Below are positions 1 to 9,231 of a DNA stretch of 64,000 bases, in pieces (positions within the stretch are counted from its first letter, which is position 1; the number at the start of each line of letters is the position of its first letter). The position numbers and the translations under genes are program-made. Location: contig JAEUKI010000072.1 in the NCBI GenBank assembly GCA_016793325.1, positions 16,886-80,885 on the forward strand, written 5' to 3'. The notes beneath the pieces were generated by a model. The model saw only the letters and a list, made by a program, of their open reading frames with translations, ran no database searches and was not told the DNA's origin. Source of the stretch: Myxococcales bacterium. GTDB taxonomy: Bacteria; Myxococcota_A; Polyangia; Polyangiales; Ga0077539.

Positions 1-36
1 CACTCGATCACCCTCGTCGGGCACGAGAGTAACCCG

Positions 37-54
37 GCGCCAATCTTTTGGCGC
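37..54. repeat. Small hairpin at window start
   Basis: Seven-base arms (gcgccaa at 37-43, ttggcgc at 48-54) flank a 4-base loop. No T-run follows, so it is not a clear intrinsic terminator. It lies about 65 bases upstream of the SDR start and could be the 3-prime end structure of a gene to the left or a leader structure. Confidence 0.35.
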
Positions 55-119
55 GTACGCCGGTGCTTTGCCCAACCTGCACTATTCACTGCCCTCGTAA
101 GAAGAAAGCGAGGACCACC

Positions 120-839
120 ATGGAGCTGAAGGACACGACGATGTTGATCACGGGCGCGGGACGCGGGCTCGGCGAAGCGCTCGCTCGGCAAGCGGCGGCG
201 GCGGGGGCGCGCGTCGTTCTCTTGTCTCGGTCCGAGCGCGTGCGCGAGATCGCCCGAGCGCTCCGCGACGAGGGGCGCATCGCGCACGCGATCGTCGCGG
301 ACGTCGCGGACAAAGACGCAGTGTTCCAGGCCGCGGGAGCGGCCGTGGCGCTCGTGGGGCCCATCGACGTCCTCGTGCACAACGCGGCGACGCTCGGCCC
401 TTCGACGCTGCGTCCGATGCTCGACACGGACTGCGAGGACCTCGAGCACGCGCTCGGCGTTCATGTGCTCGGGCCGTTTCGATGGAGCAAGGCCTTGTTG
501 CCGTCGATGCTCCTTCGCGATCGGGGAGCGCTCGTTCACATCACCTCGGACGCCGCCACGACCGCGTATCCAACGTGGGGCGCCTACGGAACGAGCAAGG
601 CCGCCATGGAGCAGCTCGCTCGGAGCTTCGCGGTCGAGCTCGAGGGGACGAACGTCCGATCGTTCAGCGTGGACCCGGGCGAGATGGACACGGACCTGCA
701 TGCGCGCGCGATGCCCGACGCCGATCGCGCGACGCTCGCGTCTCCCGCCGCCGTGGCCACGCGCGTCCTCGCGATGATCGCCCGCGAAGCGCTCGCGCCG
801 AACGGCGCTCGTCTGATCGCGTCGGAGGTGCTCTCGTGA
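120..839 (+). CDS. SDR-family oxidoreductase
   Basis: A 239-residue short-chain dehydrogenase/reductase with a classical Rossmann fold. The NAD(P)-binding glycine motif TGAGRGLG is about ten residues from the start, an HNAA motif follows near residue 87, and the catalytic Tyr-Lys pair is in YGTSK near residue 157. The substrate cannot be read from sequence. I chose ATG at 120 because gagga lies six bases upstream and the fold begins there; an upstream in-frame start at 48 would add a non-homologous leader. Its TGA overlaps the GTG of the next gene (GTGA), so the two are probably co-translated. Confidence 0.85.
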   Translation: MELKDTTMLITGAGRGLGEALARQAAAAGARVVLLSRSERVREIARALRDEGRIAHAIVADVADKDAVFQAAGAAVALVGPIDVLVHNAATLGPSTLRPMLDTDCEDLEHALGVHVLGPFRWSKALLPSMLLRDRGALVHITSDAATTAYPTWGAYGTSKAAMEQLARSFAVELEGTNVRSFSVDPGEMDTDLHARAMPDADRATLASPAAVATRVLAMIAREALAPNGARLIASEVLS

Positions 840-1882
840 TCGCCGCGGCCGTCGAGCGCCGAGCGCGCGCCGAAGACACGCGCGTCGTTCGCGTGGACCG
901 TCGCGCCGGAGGCGTAGAGCTCGCGACGAGCGCAGAGATTCCACGGTGGATCGCGCGCGGAACGGTCCTCGTCGTCAACGACGCAGCGACGATCCCCGCC
1001 TCGCTCTCGGGCACGACATCCGAGGGTGCGGAGATCGAGCTCCGCCTCGCAGAAGCGCCGACGTTCGAGGGCGAAGCGGCGCCCGTCGTTCGCGCGGTGG
1101 TCTTCGGCGCGGGGGACTTTCGAACGCCCACGGAGCATCGCCCTGCGCCGCCGACGTTGCGCGTCGGCGAGCGGCTCACGCTCGGACCCATCGAGGCGAC
1201 GATCGAGCGCGTGCACCGCGAGCACGCGAGGCTCGTGTGGGTCTCGCTACGCGCCGTTCATGCTGAAATATCCCTCGCAGAATCACTATATGCCCACGGG
1301 CGTCCCGTGCAGTACTCGTACGTGCGCGAGCCGCTGGCGCTCTGGAGCGTGCAGACGCCGTTCGCGACGAGGCCCGTCGCGGTCGAGGCTCCCTCGTCGG
1401 GCTACGCGCTCTCGTGGGCGCTCGTGTCGTCGCTGCGCGCGCAGGGCGTCGAGATCGCAGCGCTCACCCACGGAACGGGGCTCTCTTCGACGGGGGACGA
1501 CGCGCTCGACGCGCTGTTTCCGTTGGACGAGCGCTACGAGATCCCGGTGCGAACGGCGGCGATCATCGAGCGCGCCCGGCGCGATCGTCGACCGATCATC
1601 AGCGTGGGAACGGGCGCCATGCGCGCGCTCGAGTCCGCCGCGCGCGCGAGCGACGACGGGTCGGTGCGCAAAGGAAGCGCGAGCACCACGCTGCGATTGG
1701 GCCCGGACGAGCGAGCGCGCGTGGTGACGGGACTGCTCACGGGCGTACACGATCCGTCGTCGAGCCACGGGCGCTTGCTGCGATCGCTGATCGACGACGA
1801 TGCGCTCGCGAGCGCGACGGAGCTCGCGGAGCGCGAAGCGTTGTTCGGCCACGAATTTGGCGACGCGATGCTCATCGCGTGA
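836..1882 (+). CDS. QueA-like S-adenosylmethionine:tRNA ribosyltransferase-isomerase family protein
   Basis: A 348-residue protein with the QueA pattern. VNDAATIPASL near the N-terminus matches the family VNDSRVIPARL block, GRPVQYSYV and PFATRPVAVEAPSSGY match the substrate-binding blocks, and the tail HEFGDAMLIA matches the family end. QueA transfers and isomerises the ribosyl part of SAM onto 7-aminomethyl-7-deazaguanine in tRNA during queuosine synthesis. This copy has a shortened divergent centre (LTHGTGLSSTGD) and GVHDPSSSH in place of the usual FHLPRSTL, like the QueA-like subgroup I associate with actinobacteria, so canonical activity is uncertain. It is translationally coupled to the SDR by a GTGA overlap. 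Confidence 0.75.
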   Translation: MIAAAVERRARAEDTRVVRVDRRAGGVELATSAEIPRWIARGTVLVVNDAATIPASLSGTTSEGAEIELRLAEAPTFEGEAAPVVRAVVFGAGDFRTPTEHRPAPPTLRVGERLTLGPIEATIERVHREHARLVWVSLRAVHAEISLAESLYAHGRPVQYSYVREPLALWSVQTPFATRPVAVEAPSSGYALSWALVSSLRAQGVEIAALTHGTGLSSTGDDALDALFPLDERYEIPVRTAAIIERARRDRRPIISVGTGAMRALESAARASDDGSVRKGSASTTLRLGPDERARVVTGLLTGVHDPSSSHGRLLRSLIDDDALASATELAEREALFGHEFGDAMLIA

Positions 1883-1924
1883 TCGACGGCGACGGCCGCG
1901 GTATACCTCGCGCCGGACGCGCTG

Positions 1925-2305
1925 ATGGTGACCGATGAGGCCGACGACCCTGTGCTCGAGCTCGACACATTGCTCGGGCGCGGCACGCACTTCGAGGGAA
2001 AGCTCACGTTCGACGGACACACGCGGCTCGACGGGACGGTCCGCGGCGAAGTGTTCTCGAACGGAGTCTTGGTGATCGGCGACGGCGCCGACGTGGACGC
2101 GACCGTCGACGTGCGCGTGCTCATCGTCCGCGGAGGTGTCCTTCGCGGGACGATCCGCGCGAGAGAGAGCATCGAGGTGTACGCGAGCGCTCGGGTGTAC
2201 GGCTCGCTCGCGGCGCCCGAGGTCGTCATCGAAAAGGGCGCCGTGATCGAGGGCAGCGTACGGATGGGTCCGGCGGACGAAGCGCCGCGGGGGACCGGCG
2301 ATTGA
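1925..2305 (+). CDS. Bactofilin-family cytoskeletal protein
   Basis: A 126-residue protein whose body (about residues 15-115) is a run of short beta-strand repeats with regular Gly and Val spacing (FEGKLTFDG, LDGTVRGEV, VDATVDVRV, LRGTIRARE, VYGSLAAPEVV, IEGSVRM). This is the right-handed beta-helix of the bactofilin (DUF583) family. Bactofilins polymerise without nucleotide into filaments that organise cell shape, polarity or chromosome arrangement. Acidic N- and C-terminal tails flank the helix, as usual. It is 42 bases after the QueA-like gene on the same strand. Confidence 0.88.
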   Translation: MVTDEADDPVLELDTLLGRGTHFEGKLTFDGHTRLDGTVRGEVFSNGVLVIGDGADVDATVDVRVLIVRGGVLRGTIRARESIEVYASARVYGSLAAPEVVIEKGAVIEGSVRMGPADEAPRGTGD

Positions 2306-2490
2306 CGTGGCAAATTCCAGGGGAATTAGCGCAATCAACGAGGGCGTTTCGAGGGCGTCGCATCCGCGCGGCGGGGTGCTACCATCCGTCGCACAACGCA
2401 AGGTGTCCCAGCGTCCTGTGTGCGGCGAGCACTCGGAAGTTGCGCTCGATCACGAGCGCGGCGCTGGCGACGAGCAGGAGGCGAGAACGA

Positions 2491-2895
2491 ATGCGCACAG
2501 TCGCGGATGTCGAGCGGTTTCTGAAGGACTCCGAGGTTCCTTTTCAGGACCTGGGCGGTGGGATGTTCATCGTGACCGACGACGACTCGGGGTTGCACAA
2601 CCTCGCGATCAAGGTCGAGGACGCCGTCGTGTTGTTCTCGCTTCGAGTGCTGGACCCCAACAAGTGGGCCGCCGGCGAGCGCGGGCGTTTGTTCGAGCAG
2701 CTGTTGCGCCTCAACGGCTCGGGGCTCTTGCACGCGGCGTTCGCGCTGCAAGAGGACGGCGTGTACCTGCAAGCCGCGCTGCCGCTGCCCAACCTCGACA
2801 GCAACGAGCTCCAAGCGGTGCTCGACGACATCGGCCTCGCGACCAAGCAGCATCTCCCCTCGCTGCGCGGCGACTCGCTGCGCCCCACCCACTGA
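2491..2895 (+). CDS. YbjN-like / chaperone-fold protein
   Basis: A 134-residue acidic protein. The pattern FLKDSEVPFQDLGGGMFIV, then IKVEDAVVLFSLRVLDP, FEQLLRLNGSGLLHAAFAL and YLQAALPLPNLDSNELQAVLDDI resembles the YbjN and type III secretion chaperone-like fold, in which a helix packs on a sheet and the domain binds a partner protein. No catalytic motif is seen. I chose ATG at 2491, which is preceded by ggagg and begins the recognisable domain; an open frame continues upstream to 2302 but looks non-coding. It is followed 78 bases later by the PspA-like gene. Confidence 0.7.
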   Translation: MRTVADVERFLKDSEVPFQDLGGGMFIVTDDDSGLHNLAIKVEDAVVLFSLRVLDPNKWAAGERGRLFEQLLRLNGSGLLHAAFALQEDGVYLQAALPLPNLDSNELQAVLDDIGLATKQHLPSLRGDSLRPTH

Positions 2896-2973
2896 CCGAC
2901 GGCGCCCAGCGCACAACCGTCCCGAAAATTACGCCCGTACGTTATCGAGTACGCGAAAGAGAGAAGTGTTGAC

Positions 2974-3786
<813 letters not shown>

Positions 3787-3954
3787 GCGCCGGCGCAGGG
3801 CGAGCCGGGGGGCTGCGACACCACGGGCGCGACCTCGCGTTGACGCGCGGCGCAGAGCGCTCTATCTGTCGCTCGATTCCCAACCCGAAGCGAGCGCGCT
3901 ATACCCAACGAGCGCTCGCGTTCGCTCAATTGACGCTGCGAGGATTCAACGCCA

Positions 3955-4293
3955 ATGCCTACCTACAACTATCTTTGCGGAGCCTGCGGAGCGAAGTTCG
4001 AACGCGTTCAACGCATCAGCGAGGACCCCATCAAGGAGTGCCCCAACTGCGGCAAGCTCGAAGCGACCCGCCAGATCACGCAGGGCAACTTCATCTTGAA
4101 GGGCGGCGGCTGGTACGGAGACCTCTACTCGGGCAGCAGCAACAAAAAGGGCGGATCGCTGAGCGAGTCGTCCTCCTCGTCGAGCTCGACGTCCAGCACG
4201 AGCACGGCGAGCACCGAGAGCTCGTCCAGCACCGCCGCGGCCGCCCCGGCCCCGCCTCCGACGAGCACCCCGAGCTCTGGCTCCTCGAGCTGA
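3955..4293 (+). CDS. FmdB-family zinc ribbon protein with poly-Ser tail
   Basis: A 112-residue protein. The first 40 residues form the FmdB zinc ribbon: MPTYNYLCGACGAKFE gives the first CxxC knuckle and ECPNCGK the second. After a Gly-Trp-Tyr-rich stretch, the last 50 residues are almost entirely Ser, Thr, Ala and Pro and are likely disordered. FmdB-type ribbons are proposed regulators, but their role is not firmly known. The start ATG at 3955 is preceded by gagg. A second, divergent FmdB-like gene lies at 12939. Confidence 0.85.
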   Translation: MPTYNYLCGACGAKFERVQRISEDPIKECPNCGKLEATRQITQGNFILKGGGWYGDLYSGSSNKKGGSLSESSSSSSSTSSTSTASTESSSSTAAAAPAPPPTSTPSSGSSS

Positions 4294-4326
4294 CGCGAGG
4301 GCGCGCCGTCACCCCCGCTGCCGCGC

Positions 4327-4358
4327 GCCCCTCTCCCGCGTGACCGCGGGAGAGGGGC
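4327..4358. repeat. Intergenic hairpin, copy 1
   Basis: A 13-base perfect stem (gcccctctcccgc at 4327-4339 with gcgggagaggggc at 4346-4358) just after the FmdB gene. It may serve as a bidirectional terminator between two convergent genes, but its reversed near-copy at 4458-4489 shows that it is also a dispersed repeat. Confidence 0.75.
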
Positions 4359-4374
4359 TATGGGGAATCGAATC

Positions 4375-4425
4375 GTCGTCGCCGCACATGTGCGAGCGAC
4401 TTCTCGATTGGTCGTCGCCGCACAT
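4375..4425. repeat. 15-bp direct repeat pair
   Basis: The 15-mer gtcgtcgccgcacat occurs at 4375-4389 and again at 4411-4425, 36 bases apart, between the two hairpins. No role can be assigned. Confidence 0.6.
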
Positions 4426-4457
4426 CAACAACAAACTACAACGCCCATGGAATCAAA

Positions 4458-4547
4458 GTCCCTCTCCCGCGGTCACGCGGGAGAGGGACGCGCGGCGGCG
4501 AGGGTGAGGTCCGCGTTCCCACTGCGCGCGGCAGCGAGGGTGAGGTC
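4458..4547. repeat. Intergenic hairpin, copy 2, plus short direct repeats
   Basis: A second hairpin (arms 4458-4470 and 4477-4489, 13 bp) carries the reverse complement of the core of the hairpin at 4327. It is followed by the 14-mer gcgagggtgaggtc at 4498-4511 and 4534-4547. Together with copy 1 this fills the 284-base gap between the FmdB and heparinase-like genes, where I see no gene. Confidence 0.7.
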
Positions 4548-4577
4548 GCCTACGCTCCCCTCGCCCCAAATTCCCGC

Positions 4578-6719
4578 TCAAAACAGCGGCAGCGTCGCCA
4601 CAGTCGTAGGCCGTGCGCCTGTTGTCACCACGGCTCCGCCCGCGGCGCGAAGCTCCACGAACGCGCCGGGCGTCGTTGTCGAGAACCGCACCGTCGCGCT
4701 GCGTCCATCCGCGAACGTGATGTTCGCGCCGACGTCCGCGCCCATGTCCGCGCGCGCGACGGCGGTCACCGCGCCCTGCGCCGAGAGCACCACGAGAAAC
4801 GCGCTCGCGTTCGACGCGGCGCCGTCTCGAAGCTCGAGCCTCGCGCCTCCACCAGGAAAATTGCTGCCCGAATACGTCGTCACGCTCGCCGCGGGGCTCG
4901 CGGGCGAGACCACGTGCGCGTCGAGCCGCGCCGCGCCCTGCACGAAGGTCCAGCGCGAGCTTGATTGTGTGGGCGCCACCGCGCTCTGGAGCTGAAACGT
5001 CCGCGTGACGTTGGCTCCGTTGGTCTCGACGCGGTCGAACACGACGACGGCGTCCGGGTCGAGCATGACCCACTCGCGCTCCGAGCGAACCACGCGCGGG
5101 CTGTTGTAGAGCGCCGTCGTGCGCATCGAGACGTGCGTCACGCCCTGGGCGCGCGACAACGCGAGCAGCTCGCACGCGCGCCCCTCGCGCTGCGGGAGCA
5201 CCGTCGCGCCTTCGTTGATGCGCACCATGTTGTGCATCTCTTCGCCCTGCTCGATGCCCGAGCGCGAGCGGAGGTTCTGGTCGTCGACGAGCCAGCTGTT
5301 CTTGAAGAGCACGAACGAGCCCTGGTCGTGGTGCGCGTGGCTCTCGGTGTAGGGGCCGCACTGGACGGCGGCGAACGTCGCGTCGCGCATCCACGAAGAG
5401 CGAAACGAGAGCTGGCCGGTGCCCGGCGCGTGATACGCGGTCGCGAGCTCGGTCAACGGACGCGGCGTGATGTGCGGCGTCGCGTACACGAAATCGTGCA
5501 CGTACTCGAAGCTCTGCATCACGCGAGGGACGCTCGACCCGTCGATCGCGCTCTTCGCGACAGCGCTCAATCGCTCGGTCGGAAACAGCGTCTGCAGCGT
5601 CTGCAGATAGTCTCGGTGGTAGTCGAACAGCGCCGCCGTGCTGTCTCGCGCGTGATCGCCCGTGGGCGCCAATCGATCGAGCGTCGGCGTCATGTTGTGA
5701 ATCAACGCAGGGATCGACGCGAGCGTGTGCGGCGTGCGGGCGGCCAAGGGCTCGCCCGTGGACGTCTCCCACAAGTGATAGAGCCGAAAGAGCCCGCGCA
5801 TCGCTGTTCCGTAGCCCGTTCCTTCGCGCGAGCCTCCGCCCTGCAGGTCGCGGTTGAACGTCGGGATGAGCTGGTTCTCGATCTTCTCGGTGCGAAACTT
5901 CGCGATCCACTGCGGGGCCTGCGCGTTCTCGCCGTTGGTCGCGAGCCCGAGCAGCATCGTGGCCTCGAGAAACGAGTAGTAATAATTGTTGACCGGGTTA
6001 TCGACGGACCACCCGCTCCACGCGAAGGTCGACGTGCCCCAGCGCGCGGTCATGGGGCTCCACACGTTGGAGACCGCTTGATTGGCGTACGCGATCCAGC
6101 GCATCCGTTGTGCAGCGGACAGCTGCTCGTAGCAGTAGTCGTACACGATCGCGAGCGAGCCGATCACCGGGCCGACCTCGAGGTAGCTGTCGCCCGCAAC
6201 GGTCGCGCGCATGTTCATCGCGATCAGACGCTCTTCGCTCGCGACGAAGGTCTCCGTTCGACGAACGGCGTCCATGCAATAGCGCGCTTCACCGGTGAGC
6301 TGCCCCATGAGCGCCGAGTACCAAGCGGCGTACGCGTACGCGTTGCCTCCCGCGAGCTGCGCGTCCACGAGCGAACGAAAGCGCATCGCTTCGGGCCGAT
6401 TGCTGTCGAGCGCCGCGCGCAGCCTCGCCCTCGTCGGCGCGTGCGACAACATGATCCGCGGGTGCGAAGACGGAACGGACGCTTCGACGCTCGCGACGTC
6501 CACCGCCACGCCGCTGTCCGTCGGCGACGGTGCGTCGATCGACGAGTCGACGGGCACGCTCGGGACGTCCATCGCGACAGCGTCGTTGCGGATCATCGCG
6601 TCCGAGGTCGTCCGCGCGTCGGACTCCGAGCCGTCCGCCGGCATCATCGTCGAAGCGCAACCGATCGCCGTCGTCGCGAGCACGCACGACAGCGAGAACG
6701 AAGTTCGTCGAAAGGCCAT
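4578..6719 (-). CDS. Heparinase II/III-like lipoprotein
   Basis: A 713-residue secreted lipoprotein. The signal peptide ends in a lipobox near residue 21 (TTAIGCAS), followed by about 60 low-complexity Ser/Asp/Val-rich residues acting as a linker. From about residue 85 the sequence resembles alginate- and heparin-lyase-type polysaccharide lyases: an alpha/alpha-toroid half, then the heparinase II/III beta half with HAHHDQGSFVLF near residue 455 (the conserved histidine region) and a beta-rich C-terminus. The substrate is unknown; uronic-acid polysaccharides are expected for the family. It is convergent with the FmdB gene and alone on its strand. Confidence 0.8.
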   Translation of the reverse strand: MAFRRTSFSLSCVLATTAIGCASTMMPADGSESDARTTSDAMIRNDAVAMDVPSVPVDSSIDAPSPTDSGVAVDVASVEASVPSSHPRIMLSHAPTRARLRAALDSNRPEAMRFRSLVDAQLAGGNAYAYAAWYSALMGQLTGEARYCMDAVRRTETFVASEERLIAMNMRATVAGDSYLEVGPVIGSLAIVYDYCYEQLSAAQRMRWIAYANQAVSNVWSPMTARWGTSTFAWSGWSVDNPVNNYYYSFLEATMLLGLATNGENAQAPQWIAKFRTEKIENQLIPTFNRDLQGGGSREGTGYGTAMRGLFRLYHLWETSTGEPLAARTPHTLASIPALIHNMTPTLDRLAPTGDHARDSTAALFDYHRDYLQTLQTLFPTERLSAVAKSAIDGSSVPRVMQSFEYVHDFVYATPHITPRPLTELATAYHAPGTGQLSFRSSWMRDATFAAVQCGPYTESHAHHDQGSFVLFKNSWLVDDQNLRSRSGIEQGEEMHNMVRINEGATVLPQREGRACELLALSRAQGVTHVSMRTTALYNSPRVVRSEREWVMLDPDAVVVFDRVETNGANVTRTFQLQSAVAPTQSSSRWTFVQGAARLDAHVVSPASPAASVTTYSGSNFPGGGARLELRDGAASNASAFLVVLSAQGAVTAVARADMGADVGANITFADGRSATVRFSTTTPGAFVELRAAGGAVVTTGARPTTVATLPLF

Positions 6720-6814
6720 TCTCGCGATGGTCGAGAACTTCGCGCGACCCCGTCAAGCGCGGCAAAGCGACGACCGACCAGTGGCGCGCTGCGGGAGACG
6801 AGCGGCGAGAGCGC

Positions 6815-8062
6815 TCACTTCATCGCGTTGGCGCGGTCGAGCATCGCGTGAAGGAGCACGTTGCAGCCCGCTTCGACCTGCTCGGGCTTGGTGTCTTCGA
6901 TCTCGTTGTGGCTGATCCCGTCTTTGCACGGGATGAACACCATCCCCGCGGGGGCGAGCCTCGCCATGTACACAGCGTCGTGACCGGCGCCCGACACGAC
7001 GTCCATCACCGAGTAGCCGAACTCCTTGGCGCCCTTGGCGACCGCGTCCACGCACCCGGCTTCGAAGGGGCACGGTGGAAAGTACGAGACTTGCTCGATC
7101 GAAATCGGCAGCCCCGAGGTCTTCGACGTCTCGCTGATGAACGCGCGGATCTCGCGGTCCATCGCGTCGAGCCGCTCGCTGTCGACGTTGCGCAGGTCGA
7201 TCGAGAACTTCACGGTCCCCGGGATCACGTTGCGGCTGTTGGGGTGCACCTGCACGAAGCCCACGGTCCCGCGGCCGTACGGCGGGTAGCGGTTCGCGAT
7301 CGCGACGACCTCTTGCATGATCTTCGTCGCCACTTGGAGCGCGTCTTTGCGAAGCGCCATCGGGGTCGGCCCTGCGTGCGCCTCCATTCCCGTGACGATG
7401 CAGTCGTACCAGCGCAGCCCGAGGACGCCCTTCACGACACCAATGGTGATCCCCGCGTCTTCGAGCACGGGGCCCTGCTCGATGTGCGCTTCGAAATACG
7501 CTCCGATCGGGTGCTTGCCGGGCTCTTCGTCGCCCACGTATCCGATGCGCTCGAGCTCGTTCTTCACCGTGTTGCCCGAGACGTCCTTCGCGGCGTACGC
7601 GGTCTCGAGCGAAAACGCGCCCGCGAACACGCCCGAGCCCATCATCACGGGCACGAACCGCGAGCCCTCTTCGTTGGTCCAAAACGCCACTTCGATCGGC
7701 GCCTCGGTCTCGATCCCGCGGTCGTTGAGGGTGCGAACGACCTCGAGGCCCGCGAGCACGCCGTAGTTTCCATCGAACTTTCCGCCGGTGGGCTGCGTGT
7801 CGATGTGGCTGCCGGTGACCACGGGAGGAAGCGCGTTGTTTCGGCCTTTTCTCCGCATGAACACGTTGCCGATCTTGTCGGTCGTGATCTGGAGCCCCGC
7901 TTCTTTGGCCCAACCGACGACGAGATCGCGCCCCTGTTTGTCGAGGTCCGTGAGCGCCAATCGACAGACGCCGCCTTTGGGCGTGGCGCCGATTTTCGCG
8001 AGGTCCATCAGCGACTGCCAGAGCCGTGCGCCGTTGATCGAGATGCGTGCCGAGTCCGTCAT
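6815..8062 (-). CDS. M20-family amidase (hydantoinase/carbamoylase type)
   Basis: A 415-residue zinc amidohydrolase of the group containing N-carbamoyl-L-amino-acid hydrolase, beta-ureidopropionase and allantoate amidohydrolase. Metal-binding motifs are in order: GSHIDTQPTGGKFDGNYG, FWTNEEGSRF, EAHIEQGPVLE, and the C-terminal SGAGHDAVYMA and SHNEIEDT. GMEAHAGPTPM marks the dimerisation domain. It removes carbamoyl groups from small N-carbamoyl compounds; the exact substrate is not determined. I chose ATG at 8062 because aaggagctcac gives a strong ribosome site; an open frame extends upstream but is not homologous. It is downstream of the LOG-family gene with an 86-base gap. Confidence 0.88.
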   Translation of the reverse strand: MTDSARISINGARLWQSLMDLAKIGATPKGGVCRLALTDLDKQGRDLVVGWAKEAGLQITTDKIGNVFMRRKGRNNALPPVVTGSHIDTQPTGGKFDGNYGVLAGLEVVRTLNDRGIETEAPIEVAFWTNEEGSRFVPVMMGSGVFAGAFSLETAYAAKDVSGNTVKNELERIGYVGDEEPGKHPIGAYFEAHIEQGPVLEDAGITIGVVKGVLGLRWYDCIVTGMEAHAGPTPMALRKDALQVATKIMQEVVAIANRYPPYGRGTVGFVQVHPNSRNVIPGTVKFSIDLRNVDSERLDAMDREIRAFISETSKTSGLPISIEQVSYFPPCPFEAGCVDAVAKGAKEFGYSVMDVVSGAGHDAVYMARLAPAGMVFIPCKDGISHNEIEDTKPEQVEAGCNVLLHAMLDRANAMK

Positions 8063-8148
8063 CGTGAGCTCCTTCGTTCGCACGGCATGCACTCTCAGCC
8101 CGCGCGAGACGGCGGAGACTACCGCGATGCGACGAGGGATTTCACGCC

Positions 8149-9225
8149 CTACCCGCGCGCGATGATCGCGGCGGCCTCGGCGACGGTGTCCACCAAGAAG
8201 AGCTTTCGGCCCATCTCGCGGCCCTTTCCGAGCGCTTCGATCAGCGGCCACGCCGGGAGCGTCTCGGTCCAGTACTTCTTGTCGACGAGCACCGCGAGCG
8301 CCGCCCCGCCCTCTGGCGCGTAGTAGTTTTGCGTCGCGTCCTGAAAGAGCTCTTGGACGGTCCCCGCCGCGCCGCGCAAGAACACGATCCCCGCGTTGGC
8401 CCGCTGCAAGAGCCCGTCTTCGCGGATCGCGTTGGAGAAATACTTGGCGATTCGCCCGCCGAACACGTTTGGCGGCTCGTGCCCATAGAACCACGTCGGG
8501 ATGCCCACGGACGCGACCGAGTCGTCCGCAGCGAACGCGCGGCGAACGCGCATCCCGGCCGCGGCCCAGGCGCCGATGTCGTCTTGAAAACTGGGGACCT
8601 CGGCGACCGTGGCCAGCGCGCGATCGAGCGACGCGTCGTCGAACGAGGCCATGTGCGCCCCGAGGTTCGCGGCCTCCATCGCGCCGGGGCCTCCGCCGGT
8701 GGCCACGACGAAGCCTTCGCGCGCGAGCGTTCGACCGAGGAGCGCGGCCTCGCGAAAGCCGTCGGTCCCGCGCTTCAATTTGTGGCCGCCCATCACCGCG
8801 GCGACGCGCTTGCCGACGAGCAGCTCGTCGAGCGCGTCGGTGATGGACTGATCGTGGATGGCCATCGCCATTCCACCGAGCAATTCACCGGACTTTGCAG
8901 CGGCGAGGTACCACTCGTACGCCCTGCGATCGGGCGTCTCTGCGTAGGCTCGATCGAGCCCGTCGTAGAGCTCGTCCGCGCGGTACAGCGCGGGCCTGAA
9001 CGGGAGAAACGGCAGCCCCTCGATCGCAGGAAGCACGATCGATCCGTGGGACAAAAGGGCCACGATGGCCGCGGGCTCGAGCGTGCAGCCGAGCAGCACG
9101 TGTCGTCCCGAGAGCGCCACGAGCTGCGCCGTCCGCGCGCGAAGATCGACCCCTTGAACGACCAACGAGCCGTTGCCCGCAGCGAGCGCGGCGTCGAACT
9201 CACTCAGCGACTCGATCTCGCGCAT
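8149..9225 (-). CDS. LOG-family nucleotide-binding protein
   Basis: A 358-residue protein. The C-terminal two thirds is a LOG (lysine decarboxylase-like) Rossmann domain with ATGGGPGAMEAANLG near residue 175 and GAAGTVQELFQ near residue 285, the variant of the PGGxGTxxE motif seen in one LOG subfamily. LOG enzymes hydrolyse nucleoside monophosphates, for instance cytokinin ribotides, to base plus ribose phosphate. The N-terminal 110 residues form a separate domain of unknown role. It lies six bases after the esterase gene, so the two are probably co-transcribed. Confidence 0.8.
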   Translation of the reverse strand: MREIESLSEFDAALAAGNGSLVVQGVDLRARTAQLVALSGRHVLLGCTLEPAAIVALLSHGSIVLPAIEGLPFLPFRPALYRADELYDGLDRAYAETPDRRAYEWYLAAAKSGELLGGMAMAIHDQSITDALDELLVGKRVAAVMGGHKLKRGTDGFREAALLGRTLAREGFVVATGGGPGAMEAANLGAHMASFDDASLDRALATVAEVPSFQDDIGAWAAAGMRVRRAFAADDSVASVGIPTWFYGHEPPNVFGGRIAKYFSNAIREDGLLQRANAGIVFLRGAAGTVQELFQDATQNYYAPEGGAALAVLVDKKYWTETLPAWPLIEALGKGREMGRKLFLVDTVAEAAAIIARG

Positions 9226-9231
9226 AGAGAG

